From NCBI RefSeq assembly GCF_000621745.1, contig NZ_JHXK01000010.1, positions 1 through 64,000 of the forward strand: a stretch of DNA of 64,000 bases, written 5' to 3'. Source of the DNA: Clostridium beijerinckii HUN142. GTDB lineage: Bacteria > Bacillota > Clostridia > Clostridiales > Clostridiaceae. Below are positions 37,703 to 47,331 of the stretch, piece by piece. A program made the position numbers and the translations under genes. Each line of letters starts with the position of its first letter. Positions within the stretch are counted from its first letter, which is position 1. Below the pieces are notes generated by a model. The model did not search any database, had not been told where the DNA came from, and worked only from the letters and a program-made list of their open reading frames with translations.

Positions 37703-37713
37703 TAATAGTATTA

Positions 37714-37756
37714 TAAAGCAAACTTATTTTTATTAATAAGAATGCTTTTTTATTAT
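37714..37756 (+). terminator. Terminator after GGDEF gene
   Basis: AAAGCA and CTTATT pair with AATAAG and TGCTTT, followed by TTTTATTATTT. Confidence 0.8.
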
Positions 37757-37909
37757 TTGAGCTAATAATATTTTATGGTGGATAAGTAAGAAATCTATTA
37801 TTAAATTTAAAATTATTTGTTAGGCAAGTTTATATATGCCTTTTAAGCAGTCAATAAAAGATTTTATAACTTGGTGATATTTATAATAAATATATAAGGA
37901 GGGTATATT

Positions 37910-39058
37910 ATGGATGGTAAAAAATTACTATCTTTGATAAAAAGAGAAGAAGGTACAAAGTTAGATTTTAAATTGAAGCTAGAACTTTTTTGTGAGACTG
38001 GAAAGAAAGAATTAACTAAAGATATATGTGCTATAGCCAATTCAGGTGGGGGAAGAGGATATATAATCGTTGGAGTTGAGGATAAAACTAAGAATATTAT
38101 AGGTATACAAGAAAATGATATGTTTAAAGAGGAGCAGATACAACAAATAATAACAACAAGATGTGAGCCGCCAATACCTATAGAAGTTGATTTTGTAGAG
38201 ATAAAAAATAAAAGAATAGGTGTAATATCAATTTATGATGGTGGACAGAAACCATATCAGGTTAGAGATAATGGGGCTTTTTATATAAGAAGAGGTTCTA
38301 CTACAGATGTAATGAGAAAGCAAGAATTAATTGTGTTACTTGAGGAAAATCTAAGCTTAACGATTGAAACCTGTCCTCTTATAAAAAGTAGCATTGATAT
38401 TCTAAATATGGAATTAGTTAATAAATATTTCAGTAAAAAGGGCATAGAAATTAATGAAGAAAACGAAAGATTCTTATTGTTAAGTGCAGGAATAGCCTTT
38501 GAACATAAAGAAGGTGGATCTCTTAAATGCACATATGGAGGTTTACTTGTATTTTCTGATAAAAATTATATATACATTCCTAATAATATGATAAAAATTA
38601 TTAATAAATTAGAAAAAGCTACTGGAGAATTACACATAATTCAAGGGAATCTTTTATCTATGATAGATAGTGCAGAAGAAAAGATAAAAGAGATATTGCC
38701 AAAGAGTTATCCAATGCAAGCAATAATTGAAGCAATAAAAAATGCAGTTCTATATAGAGAATACTTTGATTTAAATAAAATAATTGAAATAGTTATAGAT
38801 AGGAATAAAATTATAATCTCAAGCCCCGGTGAGTTCATGGATGAGAATATAAAAGGTCAAAGAACCAATTATAATAAGAGAAATATTTGGTTATATGAAA
38901 AACTAATTTCTTTAGATGAAAAAAGAAGATTTTTAAATAGTGGAAGAGGGTTTACAATTATTAAAAACTCTTTTAAGGGGAAAGGTAGAGTTAAATTTAT
39001 TAATTCAAGGGCAGAACATAGTTTTAAAGTAATATTACCAGGTGTTGAGATTAAGTGA
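37910..39058 (+). CDS. AlbA_2 (Schlafen-like) domain protein with ATPase-like C terminus
   Basis: 382 residues. The N-terminal AlbA_2 domain (about 1-125) shows TKLDFKLKLELF, DICAIANSGGGRGYIIVGVED and GAFYIRRGSTTDVM, as in so-called RecG-like transcriptional regulators. The C-terminal part has a GHKL ATPase-like core (AIIEAIKNAVLYREYF). Such proteins are annotated as putative regulators or nucleic-acid binding proteins; some serve in anti-phage systems, but nothing here shows that. ATG 37910 follows GGAGGG. It stands alone between the GGDEF gene and tyrS. Family assignment is good, function unknown. Confidence 0.8.
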   Translation: MDGKKLLSLIKREEGTKLDFKLKLELFCETGKKELTKDICAIANSGGGRGYIIVGVEDKTKNIIGIQENDMFKEEQIQQIITTRCEPPIPIEVDFVEIKNKRIGVISIYDGGQKPYQVRDNGAFYIRRGSTTDVMRKQELIVLLEENLSLTIETCPLIKSSIDILNMELVNKYFSKKGIEINEENERFLLLSAGIAFEHKEGGSLKCTYGGLLVFSDKNYIYIPNNMIKIINKLEKATGELHIIQGNLLSMIDSAEEKIKEILPKSYPMQAIIEAIKNAVLYREYFDLNKIIEIVIDRNKIIISSPGEFMDENIKGQRTNYNKRNIWLYEKLISLDEKRRFLNSGRGFTIIKNSFKGKGRVKFINSRAEHSFKVILPGVEIK

Positions 39059-39341
39059 CATTGAATTTCAAATCTAAATTAGTCTATAAAAAATATGAAT
39101 TATTGCCAAAATTTAAGGTTGAGGATATACTATAATAAGTAATTCTAATATGAAATTTAGAATAATATTACTTTATTAATTTAAAATGCAGTATGAGTTA
39201 AAAACTTAAATACTAAAAAAATTAATAAGTTTATGAAACTACAATATATTTTTTGAGAAATACTCATAGTTTCTATAATCCGGACTTGTAATGCAATTAT
39301 TTTATATTAACTTAAATAAGAAGATTTTAGGAGGTACTATA

Positions 39342-40562
39342 ATGGCAAATGTATTAGATGAGCTATTAGAGAGAGGATACATAAAACAATTTACTCATGA
39401 AGAAGAAACAAGGAAATTATTAGAGAATGAAAAAATAACTTTTTATATAGGTTTTGATCCAACAGCAGATAGTCTACATGTAGGGCATTTTATAGCAATG
39501 ATGTTTATGGCACATATGCAAAGAGCAGGACATAGACCAATAGCCTTAATTGGTGGCGGAACTGCTATGGTTGGGGATCCAAGCGGGAAAACTGATATGA
39601 GAAAAATGCTTACAAAAGAAGATATTGAGCATAATGTGAATTCTATTAAGAAACAAATGGAGAGATTTATAGATTTTTCTGATGGTAAGGCAATATTAGC
39701 AAACAATGCAGATTGGCTTTTAAATCTTAATTATGTTGATTTCTTAAGAGAAGTAGGAGTTCACTTTTCTGTAAACAGAATGTTAACAGCAGAATGTTTT
39801 AAACAAAGATTAGAAAAAGGATTATCTTTCTTAGAATTTAACTATATGTTAATGCAAGGATATGATTTTTATGAATTAAATCAAAAATACAACTGTAAAA
39901 TGCAGCTTGGTGGAGATGATCAATGGTCTAACATGATAGCTGGAGTTGAACTTGTAAGGAGAAAAGCTCAAGGTCAGGCTATGGCTATGACTTGTACTTT
40001 ACTTACAAATAGTCAAGGACAAAAAATGGGTAAGACTGTTGGAGGAGCATTATGGTTAGACCCAGAAAAAACTTCACCATATGATTTTTATCAATATTGG
40101 AGAAATGTAGATGATGCAGATGTTGAAAAATGCTTGGCATTATTAACATTCTTACCAATGGATGAGGTAAGAAGACTAGGTACGCTTGAAGGAGCTGAGA
40201 TAAATAACGCTAAGAAAGTTCTTGCATACGAGATAACTAAACTTGTTCATGGAGAAGAAGAGGCAAAGAAAGCAGAAGAAGCAGCAGCAGCATTATTTGC
40301 AGGCGGAGCTGATATGTCAAATGTTCCGACTGTTACTATAAGTAAAGAAGAGATTGGATTGCCTATATTAGATGTAATGACAAGTACTAAAATTATTCCA
40401 TCTAAGAAAGAAGGCAGAAGGCTAATTGAACAAGGCGGTTTGTCTATTAATGGAGTTAAGGTTGAAGAAGTAAATAGAATCTTAGCTGAAGAAGACTTCC
40501 AAGATGGAGCTGTATTAATTAAAAGAGGAAAGAAAAATTATAATAAGATAGAAATTAAATAA
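39342..40562 (+). CDS. tyrS: Tyrosyl-tRNA synthetase
   Basis: Charges tRNA-Tyr. 406 residues from ATG 39342, preceded by TAGGAGG; the frame open back to 39291 lacks a ribosome binding site. The class I signatures are HVGH (46-49) and KMGKT (near 229). A C-terminal S4 RNA-binding domain is visible ([19 protein letters not shown]). Unlike many Firmicute tyrS genes I see no T-box leader in the 280 bp upstream (no GGTGG-type antiterminator box), so it may be constitutive. A terminator follows. Confidence 0.95.
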   Translation: MANVLDELLERGYIKQFTHEEETRKLLENEKITFYIGFDPTADSLHVGHFIAMMFMAHMQRAGHRPIALIGGGTAMVGDPSGKTDMRKMLTKEDIEHNVNSIKKQMERFIDFSDGKAILANNADWLLNLNYVDFLREVGVHFSVNRMLTAECFKQRLEKGLSFLEFNYMLMQGYDFYELNQKYNCKMQLGGDDQWSNMIAGVELVRRKAQGQAMAMTCTLLTNSQGQKMGKTVGGALWLDPEKTSPYDFYQYWRNVDDADVEKCLALLTFLPMDEVRRLGTLEGAEINNAKKVLAYEITKLVHGEEEAKKAEEAAAALFAGGADMSNVPTVTISKEEIGLPILDVMTSTKIIPSKKEGRRLIEQGGLSINGVKVEEVNRILAEEDFQDGAVLIKRGKKNYNKIEIK

Positions 40563-40588
40563 TTTTATTATATAAAATAGAGTATAAA

Positions 40589-40634
40589 AGATGTTGTTAA
40601 TTAAAAGAATTAAAACTTTTAGTTAACAACTTTT
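40589..40634 (+). terminator. Terminator after tyrS
   Basis: GTTGTTAATTAAAAG and CTTTTAGTTAACAAC form a 15-bp stem with one G-U pair, then TTTTTATTTTT. Confidence 0.88.
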
Positions 40635-40762
40635 TATTTTTAGTATATTAGATAAAAATCTAAAACTTTTGAAATATTAATAATCAGTAAGTATAAACCA
40701 TATTTATGAAAGTCTTTAGAATACATCACAATATCTCAATTATATTTTATAAGCATGTATCG

Positions 40763-40815
40763 GCAAGTTAGATTAATATTTCGTTCGATAGAACAGTATT
40801 AACTTCCTTGCCTGA
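40763..40815. repeat. Inverted repeat downstream of spore-coat genes
   Basis: GGCAAG/CTTGCC and TTAATA/TATTAA arms enclose about 20 nt including TTCG. It lies just past the last CotF-like stop codon on the minus strand but lacks a T run, so it may be a weak terminator. Confidence 0.45.
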
Positions 40816-40827
40816 CACAAAAATTTG

Positions 40828-41118
40828 TTAGCTTAAATTTTGAGAATTTTCGTATTCATTCCTAAGTTGTTCCATTGGTGCTTCTTCAGCTGGATACCAA
40901 CCCTTGTCTACAGCTATATCAGATAATTCAAAATGCTCAGTTACAGCTTTATCTAATTGCCCTCTTAACATTTCTCTTAATTCTGGATTCACTGCTTCAG
41001 CAGCGGCAGCAGATAAAGAAGTTACAGCAAATTTAGAATCTTTAAGCATGTCTTGAGCAATATCCTTAGCTGCTAGAGTTGAATCATCAGTTCCTAGTAA
41101 CTTATCTAAAAAAGACAT
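40828..41118 (-). CDS. CotF-family spore coat protein, type 2
   Basis: 96 residues with a CotF-like helical domain (AAKDIAQDMLKDSKFAVTSL, EAVNPELREMLRGQL, and GWYPAEEAP near the C terminus). Such proteins are made late in sporulation and assemble in the spore coat. ATG 41118 follows TAGGAGG. It is the last of four minus-strand genes and resembles the 91-residue protein at 41404 along its length. Confidence 0.85.
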   Translation of the reverse strand: MSFLDKLLGTDDSTLAAKDIAQDMLKDSKFAVTSLSAAAAEAVNPELREMLRGQLDKAVTEHFELSDIAVDKGWYPAEEAPMEQLRNEYENSQNLS

Positions 41119-41130
41119 ATTAACTACCTC

Positions 41131-41355
41131 CTATTCTTGTTGCATATTTAATTTATTTTCAATAAAATCTTGCATTGAATTTATATTTTCTTTTTTACTA
41201 TCTAGACATCTTTCCATGAAAGATTTTAATTCATCATCTTCTACCATAGCCATGCTAGCTTGTATTTTCTTAGCACCTATAACATTAGTGTCCATCAATT
41301 CTCTTAGTTCAATCATTTCGTGTGGAGCTAAGCCACCATTATTATTATTAGACAT
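41131..41355 (-). CDS. CotF-like spore coat protein, type 1
   Basis: 74 residues, all helical by composition: APHEMIELRELMDTNVIGAKKI and EDDELKSFMERCLDSKKENI. It matches the N-terminal half of CotF-type coat proteins and the 62-residue protein at 41716. GGAGGTGA precedes ATG 41355. It is 12 bp from the next gene, so translated with it. Together the type 1 and type 2 proteins look like a split CotF. Confidence 0.8.
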   Translation of the reverse strand: MSNNNNGGLAPHEMIELRELMDTNVIGAKKIQASMAMVEDDELKSFMERCLDSKKENINSMQDFIENKLNMQQE

Positions 41356-41403
41356 AATTTCACCTCCAAGCTAAATTAAGATTTAAAATACAGTTAAGTA
41401 ATT

Positions 41404-41679
41404 TTATTGAGTTATTGAACCAATAGATGATAATTCATTTTGAAGTTGTTGTTGAGGATCCTGATTAGCGTTATACCAACCTTTATTTTGGGCTATATCC
41501 GATAATCTATAATGAGAATTAACACAAGCAGTTAGTTGTCCTTTAAGTGTATCTCGTAGCTCTGAATTGGTTGTTTCTGTCAATACTTTTGCTAAAGTTG
41601 TTATTGTTGCCTTTGAACTTGTTATCAAATCAAGTGCAATATCTTTTTCTGATAATGAGTTATTTTTGTTTTTATCCAT
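41404..41679 (-). CDS. CotF-family spore coat protein, type 2
   Basis: 91 residues with SEKDIALDLITSSKATITTL, NSELRDTLKGQL and GWYNANQDPQQQLQNEL, a CotF-like domain. Starts at 41679 after GAAAGGAGAGAG. Paralogue of the gene at 40828; together with the 62-residue partner upstream it repeats the same two-gene unit. Confidence 0.85.
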   Translation of the reverse strand: MDKNKNNSLSEKDIALDLITSSKATITTLAKVLTETTNSELRDTLKGQLTACVNSHYRLSDIAQNKGWYNANQDPQQQLQNELSSIGSITQ

Positions 41680-41715
41680 ATAAATCTCTCTCCTTTCTAT
41701 ATATAATAAAGTTAA

Positions 41716-41904
41716 TTATGATAATACAGATTGTATATTCTTTAGAGCAGTTTTTTTAGCATCTAGCGAATCTTTCATAAAACTTTTTAATTCATTATCA
41801 TCTACCATATTCATGCTAGCGTTAATCTTCTTGATCCCTAGCATTTCTTGGCTGATGAGTTCTCTAACTTCTATGGCTTCATGTGGTGCTAATTGAGCTT
41901 TCAT
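41716..41904 (-). CDS. CotF-like spore coat protein, type 1
   Basis: 62 residues: APHEAIEVRELISQEMLGIKKI and DDNELKSFMKDSLDAKKTAL. It is a shorter relative of the 74-residue protein at 41131. AGGAGGTGA lies before ATG 41904. It is the first gene of the four-gene minus-strand spore cluster and is divergent from tlp, another spore gene, so the 219 bp between should hold sporulation-sigma promoters. Confidence 0.8.
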   Translation of the reverse strand: MKAQLAPHEAIEVRELISQEMLGIKKINASMNMVDDNELKSFMKDSLDAKKTALKNIQSVLS

Positions 41905-42123
41905 ATAATCACCTCCTGACTATAATAGTATTGCACTACTAAATTCATTAATGCGTGGAAAATAAATGTATTATAAAACTCGTGTTGTTAAAATTTCAAT
42001 ATTTATATTTTTAGTAGGTATCATATGTTTGTACATAATAAATTATTATCTTGTAAATAATAAAAAATGAAAATTATTTAAATATAAGTAATTTCAATAC
42101 TTAAACAAAGGAGAGATGCAATT

Positions 42124-42351
42124 ATGAAAAACAAACCAGATAATAGAAAAGACAATGTAGATAGAATTCAATATAACATTGATAGAACTATTTTGAACTG
42201 TGAACTTGCAGATGAAATGATAGAGAAAACAGATGATCCTAAAATGCAACAAACTTTAAAAGAAAAAAATGAGAGAAGAGAAGAGGCGCTTCAAGGTATG
42301 AGAACAGAAATCAGAGATGAAGCATTAGATAAAGAAAAAGGATATAAATAA
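42124..42351 (+). CDS. tlp: Small acid-soluble spore protein Tlp
   Basis: 75 residues of the thioredoxin-like Tlp family, made in the forespore. Landmarks are NRKDNVDRIQYNIDRTI, EKNERREEAL and the C-terminal IRDEALDKEKGYK. AAAGGAGAG precedes ATG 42124. Length and order match Bacillus Tlp. It is divergent from the CotF-like cluster, and has a terminator about 100 bp downstream. Confidence 0.92.
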   Translation: MKNKPDNRKDNVDRIQYNIDRTILNCELADEMIEKTDDPKMQQTLKEKNERREEALQGMRTEIRDEALDKEKGYK

Positions 42352-42449
42352 AAATATATAAATATAAATTTAATAGCATTTAACAAAAAAATAAATATTA
42401 TTAGTATATAGTATGCTTTATTTGAATATATAAGTTACTAAGTATAAAA

Positions 42450-42496
42450 TAAAATCACTTGTGAATTATTGATATGTCACAAGTGATTTTTATTTG
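42450..42496 (+). terminator. Terminator after tlp
   Basis: AAATCACTTGTGA and TCACAAGTGATTT form a perfect 13-bp stem followed by TTATTT. Confidence 0.88.
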
Positions 42497-42533
42497 GAAA
42501 CTCAATAAATATCCTATTATACGAAAAAAGTAT

Positions 42534-42563
42534 TTGTTAATTAATATAGTTTCAGGTTATAAT
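42534..42563 (+). promoter_or_regulatory. Candidate promoter of buk
   Basis: TTGTTA (42534-42539), 18 bases, TATAAT (42558-42563). It is about 200 nt upstream of the GTG start and the only good vegetative-type match in this gap. Confidence 0.4.
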
Positions 42564-42772
42564 AGTAAAGTGATGAAAAGGTTTAAATTGTATAGTAATT
42601 ATTTCTTATAACAATCCGATATGCAGTATATAATATTATCGCCAATATATTTGTATTTTCTACAAAGTTTTCATTAATGGCAGTAGCAATTAATATTTTT
42701 GAATTACTATAAAATTTAATTTTACAGGTCATGTGGGAATATTGAAAATAAAAGCTTAAGGGAGGAAAAAGT

Positions 42773-43843
42773 GTGAGCTATAAATTATTAATAATAAATC
42801 CAGGTTCTACGTCAACAAAAATATCTGTATTTGAGGATGAAAAAGAAGTATTTGGAGAAACTATAAGACACTCTTCGGAGGAGATAGGAAAATTTGAACA
42901 CATCTCTGATCAACAAAACTTTAGAACAGAAGTTATATTGAAGATATTGAAAGATAATAAAATAGATATAAAGGAATTAGATGCAGTAGTAGGCAGGGGG
43001 GGGCTTTTAAAACCAATCCTAAGTGGAACATATAAGGTAAATGATAACATGTTGAAGGATTTAAAGGAAAGTATTAAAGGAGAACATGCATCTAATCTAG
43101 GGGCTATAATAGCAAATGAAATTTCAAAATCTATTGGTAAATCTGCATTTATAGTAGATCCAGTAGTTGTAGATGAGATGGAAGAAATAGCTAGATTATC
43201 GGGTATTCCAGAGCTTCCTAGGAAGAGTATTTTTCATGCGCTAAATCAAAAAGCAGTAGCTAAAAGATATGCTAGAGAAAATTCTAAAAATTATGAGGAT
43301 GTAAATGTTATCGTAGTACACATGGGTGGCGGTGTTTCTGTAGGCGCACACAAAAAGGGAAAAATAGTAGATGTCAATAATGCACTTGATGGTGAAGGAG
43401 CTTTCTCTCCAGAAAGAAGTGGAGGAGTTCCGTCAGGCGACTTGGCTAGAATGTGTTTTAGTGGAAAATACACATTGGAAGAAATTTTAAAGAAAATAAC
43501 AGGAAAAGGCGGTTTTGTATCGTATCTTGATACAAATGATGCTAGAGTTGTAGAAAGTGCAGCACTAGATGGTGATCCAAAGGCTAAGATGGTACACGAT
43601 GCTATGGGATATCAAGTTTCAAAGGATGTAGGTGCGGCGGCAACAGTACTTAATGGAAATGTTGATGCTATAATTTTGACTGGAGGCATGGCGTATGGAA
43701 AGCCAATGGTTAATTTAATAAGAGAACGAGTAGGATTTATAGCACCTATAGTAATTTATCCTGGTGAAGATGAAATGCTTGCTTTAGCACAAGGCGTAAT
43801 TAGAGTACTTAACGGAGAAGAAGAAGTTAAAGAATATAAATAG
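42773..43843 (+). CDS. buk: Butyrate kinase
   Basis: Forms butyrate and ATP from butyryl phosphate and ADP in butyric fermentation; may also act on branched-chain acids. 356 residues of the acetokinase/BCKA fold: [12 protein letters not shown] at the N terminus, [31 protein letters not shown] and [15 protein letters not shown] 42773 follows GGAGGA at 6 bases. Phosphotransbutyrylase (ptb), normally next to buk, is not present, so this is likely a second, unlinked kinase gene. A terminator follows directly. Confidence 0.93.
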   Translation: MSYKLLIINPGSTSTKISVFEDEKEVFGETIRHSSEEIGKFEHISDQQNFRTEVILKILKDNKIDIKELDAVVGRGGLLKPILSGTYKVNDNMLKDLKESIKGEHASNLGAIIANEISKSIGKSAFIVDPVVVDEMEEIARLSGIPELPRKSIFHALNQKAVAKRYARENSKNYEDVNVIVVHMGGGVSVGAHKKGKIVDVNNALDGEGAFSPERSGGVPSGDLARMCFSGKYTLEEILKKITGKGGFVSYLDTNDARVVESAALDGDPKAKMVHDAMGYQVSKDVGAAATVLNGNVDAIILTGGMAYGKPMVNLIRERVGFIAPIVIYPGEDEMLALAQGVIRVLNGEEEVKEYK

Positions 43844-43873
43844 ATTATTAAGTGAATTTAATAAGTTAATAGT

Positions 43874-43920
43874 AGAAGTGAAGATTCTTTAAAATGGAAG
43901 CTTCACTTTATTTTTTATTA
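43874..43920 (+). terminator. Terminator after buk
   Basis: AAGTGAAG and CTTCACTT enclose about 17 nt and are followed by TATTTTTTATT. Confidence 0.8.
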
Positions 43921-44139
43921 TATTAAAACTTGAAAGTATAAATACTGTGATATTGTACCTCAATAATAATCTATTTATATACGATTATAATAAATTAATA
44001 ATACATAATATTTAAATATAATTATTTAAATTGTAACTAAGAACATTCTATTTTTTAGTTAACTTATGCTGTGTTCATACGATAAGTATAATAGAGTGAT
44101 CGGGAAAGTACAAATGAGATTAGTAGGGGAGAAGATAAT

Positions 44140-46023
44140 ATGCCAGGAATTTGGAATATAAATAATGGATATAATATAAATACAAAGAAAATTTCTAGCA
44201 AGTTAACTTTTGAAGTAGGGGAACGCTTTACAGGGAGAGTAGTTGCAAAGGGAGATGGAAAAGATATTACGGTCAAGTTATCCGATGGATGGCAATTTAT
44301 CGCTGAACTTGAAGGAAATATTAATTTGGATGATCTAAAGTTAGTTAAGTTCCAAGTAAACGGATTTGAAAATGGAAAGTTAAAATTAAAGCTAGTTGAA
44401 GATTCTGCAGATGAAAAGTCAACTGGAGATGAAAGCTTTCAGGAAATAATTGATAAGGAAGGCCTTTCAAAGGAAGATATTGATATTTTAAAACAGATGG
44501 TTAAGCGTAATCTTCCTCTAACTAGAGATAATATTAATTTGATTAAAGGATTAATTCAATTTAATGGAAAGATAGGTTCGAATCCCAAGGAAATAGATGC
44601 ATTTATTCAAACATATCTTCAAAGTAAAAATATATCCGGTGGTAGCGAGGAAGGTCAAGCAGTTAAAGAGATGCTTACCAAGTTCTTAAATGAATTTAAA
44701 AATATGTCACAAGAAGATATACTTACATTTATAGAAAACAATTTGGATTTTTCAGAAGAAAGTATAGATAGTTTTAATAAGCTATTTAAGGGAAATTCAT
44801 CAATAGAACAAATACTAAAAAAAATGAATGAGTCATTAAATTTTATAGAATCACCAAATAATAATTTTGAGACTGTAGTTAAAAATAAAACAATAGATAA
44901 GGAACTTGACCTAATGAAGAATGCTACAGATACAACCAAAGCAATAGCATCGAAGTTGTATAATGAAAATGATCCTTCAAATAGGAAAATAAATGTACTA
45001 GATGTATTAAAAACATTGGCGGGAAGTGAAGATAGTGAACTAAATATAGCTCAAAAGCTTGCTGATAATGAAAAAAGCAATTTAAATACTCAAAAAGTAA
45101 ATCTTCCGCTGTCATTAATTGAGAAATTAAATAATAAAGAAATAGTTGATCTAATAAAGGAAACCATGGGTAATAATATGACAAATGCTAATGAGCCTAA
45201 AACACAAGCGGAAAGTCTTATAGAATCAGCAAATAAAAATAAATTAGAAACATTATTAAGTAATATTGAAGGTAGGGAAGTCAAACTTACAGATAGCGAA
45301 TATAAGGAATTCAATAAACTATTAAATAATAGAATTGATGGAAAAGATAATTATGATGAAAGTGTATCTAATGATAGAAATGGCAATATACAGCCTAAGG
45401 AATTATCAACATTATCGAAGGAAAACTTTGGTGATTTGAAGAATGAAGATTTACTATTAAGAAGCAATTTAGATAGCAAGGAAGCTATAAAAGCTGATAT
45501 GAAATTTAAAATAGATGGTGTAAGGGATATAGTTAAGAACTTGATAGCTCATGTGGATTTAAAGGATGCTGGGTATGAAAAAATAATGGATCTGATAAAA
45601 AATAATATAAATGATATTAAGGTATTCAATTCCATAAGCAATGAGTATTATTACTTAAATATTCCTATAAATGCAAATAATCAAGAATATCCATGTAAGC
45701 TTATAATAAAGGATAATAGAAAAGATGGCAAAAGAATAGATAAAACTAATGCAAAAATGGTTGTTAGTGTTAAAACGGCTAATTTAGGAGAGGTTGATGG
45801 ATATTTGACATTAAGAGATAACAGAATTGATGTAAATTTAAAATGTGAAAATCATTTTGCATCTGTTTTAAATAATAATAAATCTAAATTAGCAGATGGG
45901 TTATCAACACTTGGGTTATTTGTTAATATAAGCGTATCGATTAAAGAAAAGCCTGTGGACTTAGTAAGTTGTAGAAATTTCTTTAACGATTTAACTATTT
46001 CTGCTATCGATATTAAGGTATAA
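44140..46023 (+). CDS. FliK/YlqG-like large hypothetical protein
   Basis: 627 residues, acidic and Asn/Lys/Asp-rich, without signal peptide or membrane segments. The N terminus has an OB-like strand pattern (FEVGERFTGRVVAKGDG). The middle is helical and low in complexity. The C-terminal 100 residues (GEVDGYLTLRDNRIDVNLKC, LSTLGLFVNISVSIKEK) resemble the hook-length-control domain of FliK. The next gene encodes a FlhB C-terminal-like protein, the same pairing as Bacillus ylqG-ylqH, which supports the call. No other flagellar genes are nearby. Start ATG 44140 follows AGGGGAG. Confidence 0.65.
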   Translation: MPGIWNINNGYNINTKKISSKLTFEVGERFTGRVVAKGDGKDITVKLSDGWQFIAELEGNINLDDLKLVKFQVNGFENGKLKLKLVEDSADEKSTGDESFQEIIDKEGLSKEDIDILKQMVKRNLPLTRDNINLIKGLIQFNGKIGSNPKEIDAFIQTYLQSKNISGGSEEGQAVKEMLTKFLNEFKNMSQEDILTFIENNLDFSEESIDSFNKLFKGNSSIEQILKKMNESLNFIESPNNNFETVVKNKTIDKELDLMKNATDTTKAIASKLYNENDPSNRKINVLDVLKTLAGSEDSELNIAQKLADNEKSNLNTQKVNLPLSLIEKLNNKEIVDLIKETMGNNMTNANEPKTQAESLIESANKNKLETLLSNIEGREVKLTDSEYKEFNKLLNNRIDGKDNYDESVSNDRNGNIQPKELSTLSKENFGDLKNEDLLLRSNLDSKEAIKADMKFKIDGVRDIVKNLIAHVDLKDAGYEKIMDLIKNNINDIKVFNSISNEYYYLNIPINANNQEYPCKLIIKDNRKDGKRIDKTNAKMVVSVKTANLGEVDGYLTLRDNRIDVNLKCENHFASVLNNNKSKLADGLSTLGLFVNISVSIKEKPVDLVSCRNFFNDLTISAIDIKV

Positions 46024-46164
46024 TAATTAGTGTATTCATTTAAAATAAGCAGTTAATGTGCAATGAAGGAGTCTTAATTATAATGCTTTTAGGTCGGAAG
46101 GGATTTTAGCTTTAATTGTACATTTTGGAACTGTTGAAAATATCGGTTAGGAGTGTACAGGAAT

Positions 46165-46425
46165 ATGAATCAGAGGAAGAAAGCCGCAGCATTAAAATAT
46201 GAATTTAATAGCGATGCACCAGTAGTTACAGCAGCAGGAATGGGGCATATTGCAGATAAAATAATAGAAAAAGCAACGGAAAATGAAGTACCAATAGTAT
46301 ACAATAAAGAGTTAACTAATTTATTGTGTAATGTAGATGTTGGAGATGAAATTCCTACAGAATTATATGAAGCAGTAGCCCATGTAATTGCTTTTCTTAC
46401 TGATTTGGATAAGAAGAGATTATAA
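46165..46425 (+). CDS. FlhB C-terminal-domain homologue (YlqH-like)
   Basis: 86 residues matching only the cytoplasmic domain of FlhB/EscU-type export proteins (AALKYEFNSDAPVVTAAGMG, and ENEVPIVYNKELTNLL), without the membrane part. The NPTH autocleavage site of true FlhB is replaced by SDAP-type sequence. ATG 46165 follows TAGGAGTG at 9 bases; GTG 46153 would overlap this site. It may interact with the FliK-like product upstream. Its role outside flagellar assembly is not established. Confidence 0.85.
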   Translation: MNQRKKAAALKYEFNSDAPVVTAAGMGHIADKIIEKATENEVPIVYNKELTNLLCNVDVGDEIPTELYEAVAHVIAFLTDLDKKRL

Positions 46426-46452
46426 ACAGAAGAAACACGGAGGGTGAGAAAA

Positions 46453-47142
46453 ATGGCACTCTATACTATTTCAGATTTACACTTAGGTTTTAATGTTGAA
46501 AAGCCAATGGACATTTTTGGAGACAAGTGGAAAGCGCATTCTGATAAAATAAAAGAAAATTGGCTTAAAAATATAACTGAAAAAGATATGGTGCTTATAG
46601 CTGGAGATATATCCTGGTCTTTGAAAGAGAAAGATAGTAAATATGATTTAGATTGGATAAATGAATTACCAGGCAAAAAGATTATAAGCAAAGGAAACCA
46701 TGATTATTGGTGGGGAAGCATATCAAAATTAAATAAGATGTATGAAAATACTAAGTTTCTCCAAAATAATTTTTATACTTATGAAGATTATGCTATATGC
46801 GGAACTAGGGGATGGATGTGTCCTGATGGAGATAAATATACTAGTAAGGATGAAAAAATATATACTAGAGAACAAATAAGGTTAAAACTCTCGTTAGATG
46901 CTGCGAAAAATAGCGGATTTGAAAAGATAATTGTTATGCTTCACTATCCTCCTACAAATGATAAATTTGAGGAATCTGAATTTACACGAATGATTAAAGA
47001 ATACAAAGTAGAAAAAGTTATATATGGACATTTGCATGGTCCAGTACTACTTGGGAAAGTATTAAATGGATATTTAGATGGAGTAGAATATATATTAACA
47101 TCAGCGGATTACCTAGATTTTAATCCTAAAATGATATTATAA
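46453..47142 (+). CDS. Calcineurin-like metallophosphoesterase
   Basis: 229 residues of the cytosolic metallophosphoesterase family. Metal ligands are in SDLHLGF, LIAGDISW, SKGNHDYWW, IVMLHYPP and YGHLHG, all present, so it should be active with two metals. ATG 46453 follows GGAGGG; GTG 46444 lies inside that site. It follows the FlhB-like gene by 27 bp, so is probably in the same operon. The substrate is unknown. Confidence 0.9.
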   Translation: MALYTISDLHLGFNVEKPMDIFGDKWKAHSDKIKENWLKNITEKDMVLIAGDISWSLKEKDSKYDLDWINELPGKKIISKGNHDYWWGSISKLNKMYENTKFLQNNFYTYEDYAICGTRGWMCPDGDKYTSKDEKIYTREQIRLKLSLDAAKNSGFEKIIVMLHYPPTNDKFEESEFTRMIKEYKVEKVIYGHLHGPVLLGKVLNGYLDGVEYILTSADYLDFNPKMIL

Positions 47143-47331
47143 AGCATGGAATATAAATTTAAGATTTAATGTAACAAAAATGAATAAGGAATTTGTTGGA
47201 TTTCAAAATTAATCTGTATAATTTGATAATAAGCAATTAGGTAATTGTATTTATATATTATTATAAACATGAATGGAATAAGTAGATTATATTTATTTAC
47301 ATAACTATAATAAGATTTGGAGTGACGTTTT

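Noticed and set aside
37910..39058. AlbA_2 protein as part of a defence island
   Set aside because: Neighbours are housekeeping or signalling genes (GGDEF, tyrS); no nuclease, methylase or other defence gene is adjacent.
39059..39341. T-box leader for tyrS
   Set aside because: No specifier-stem or GGTGG antiterminator sequence and no terminator hairpin before the start.
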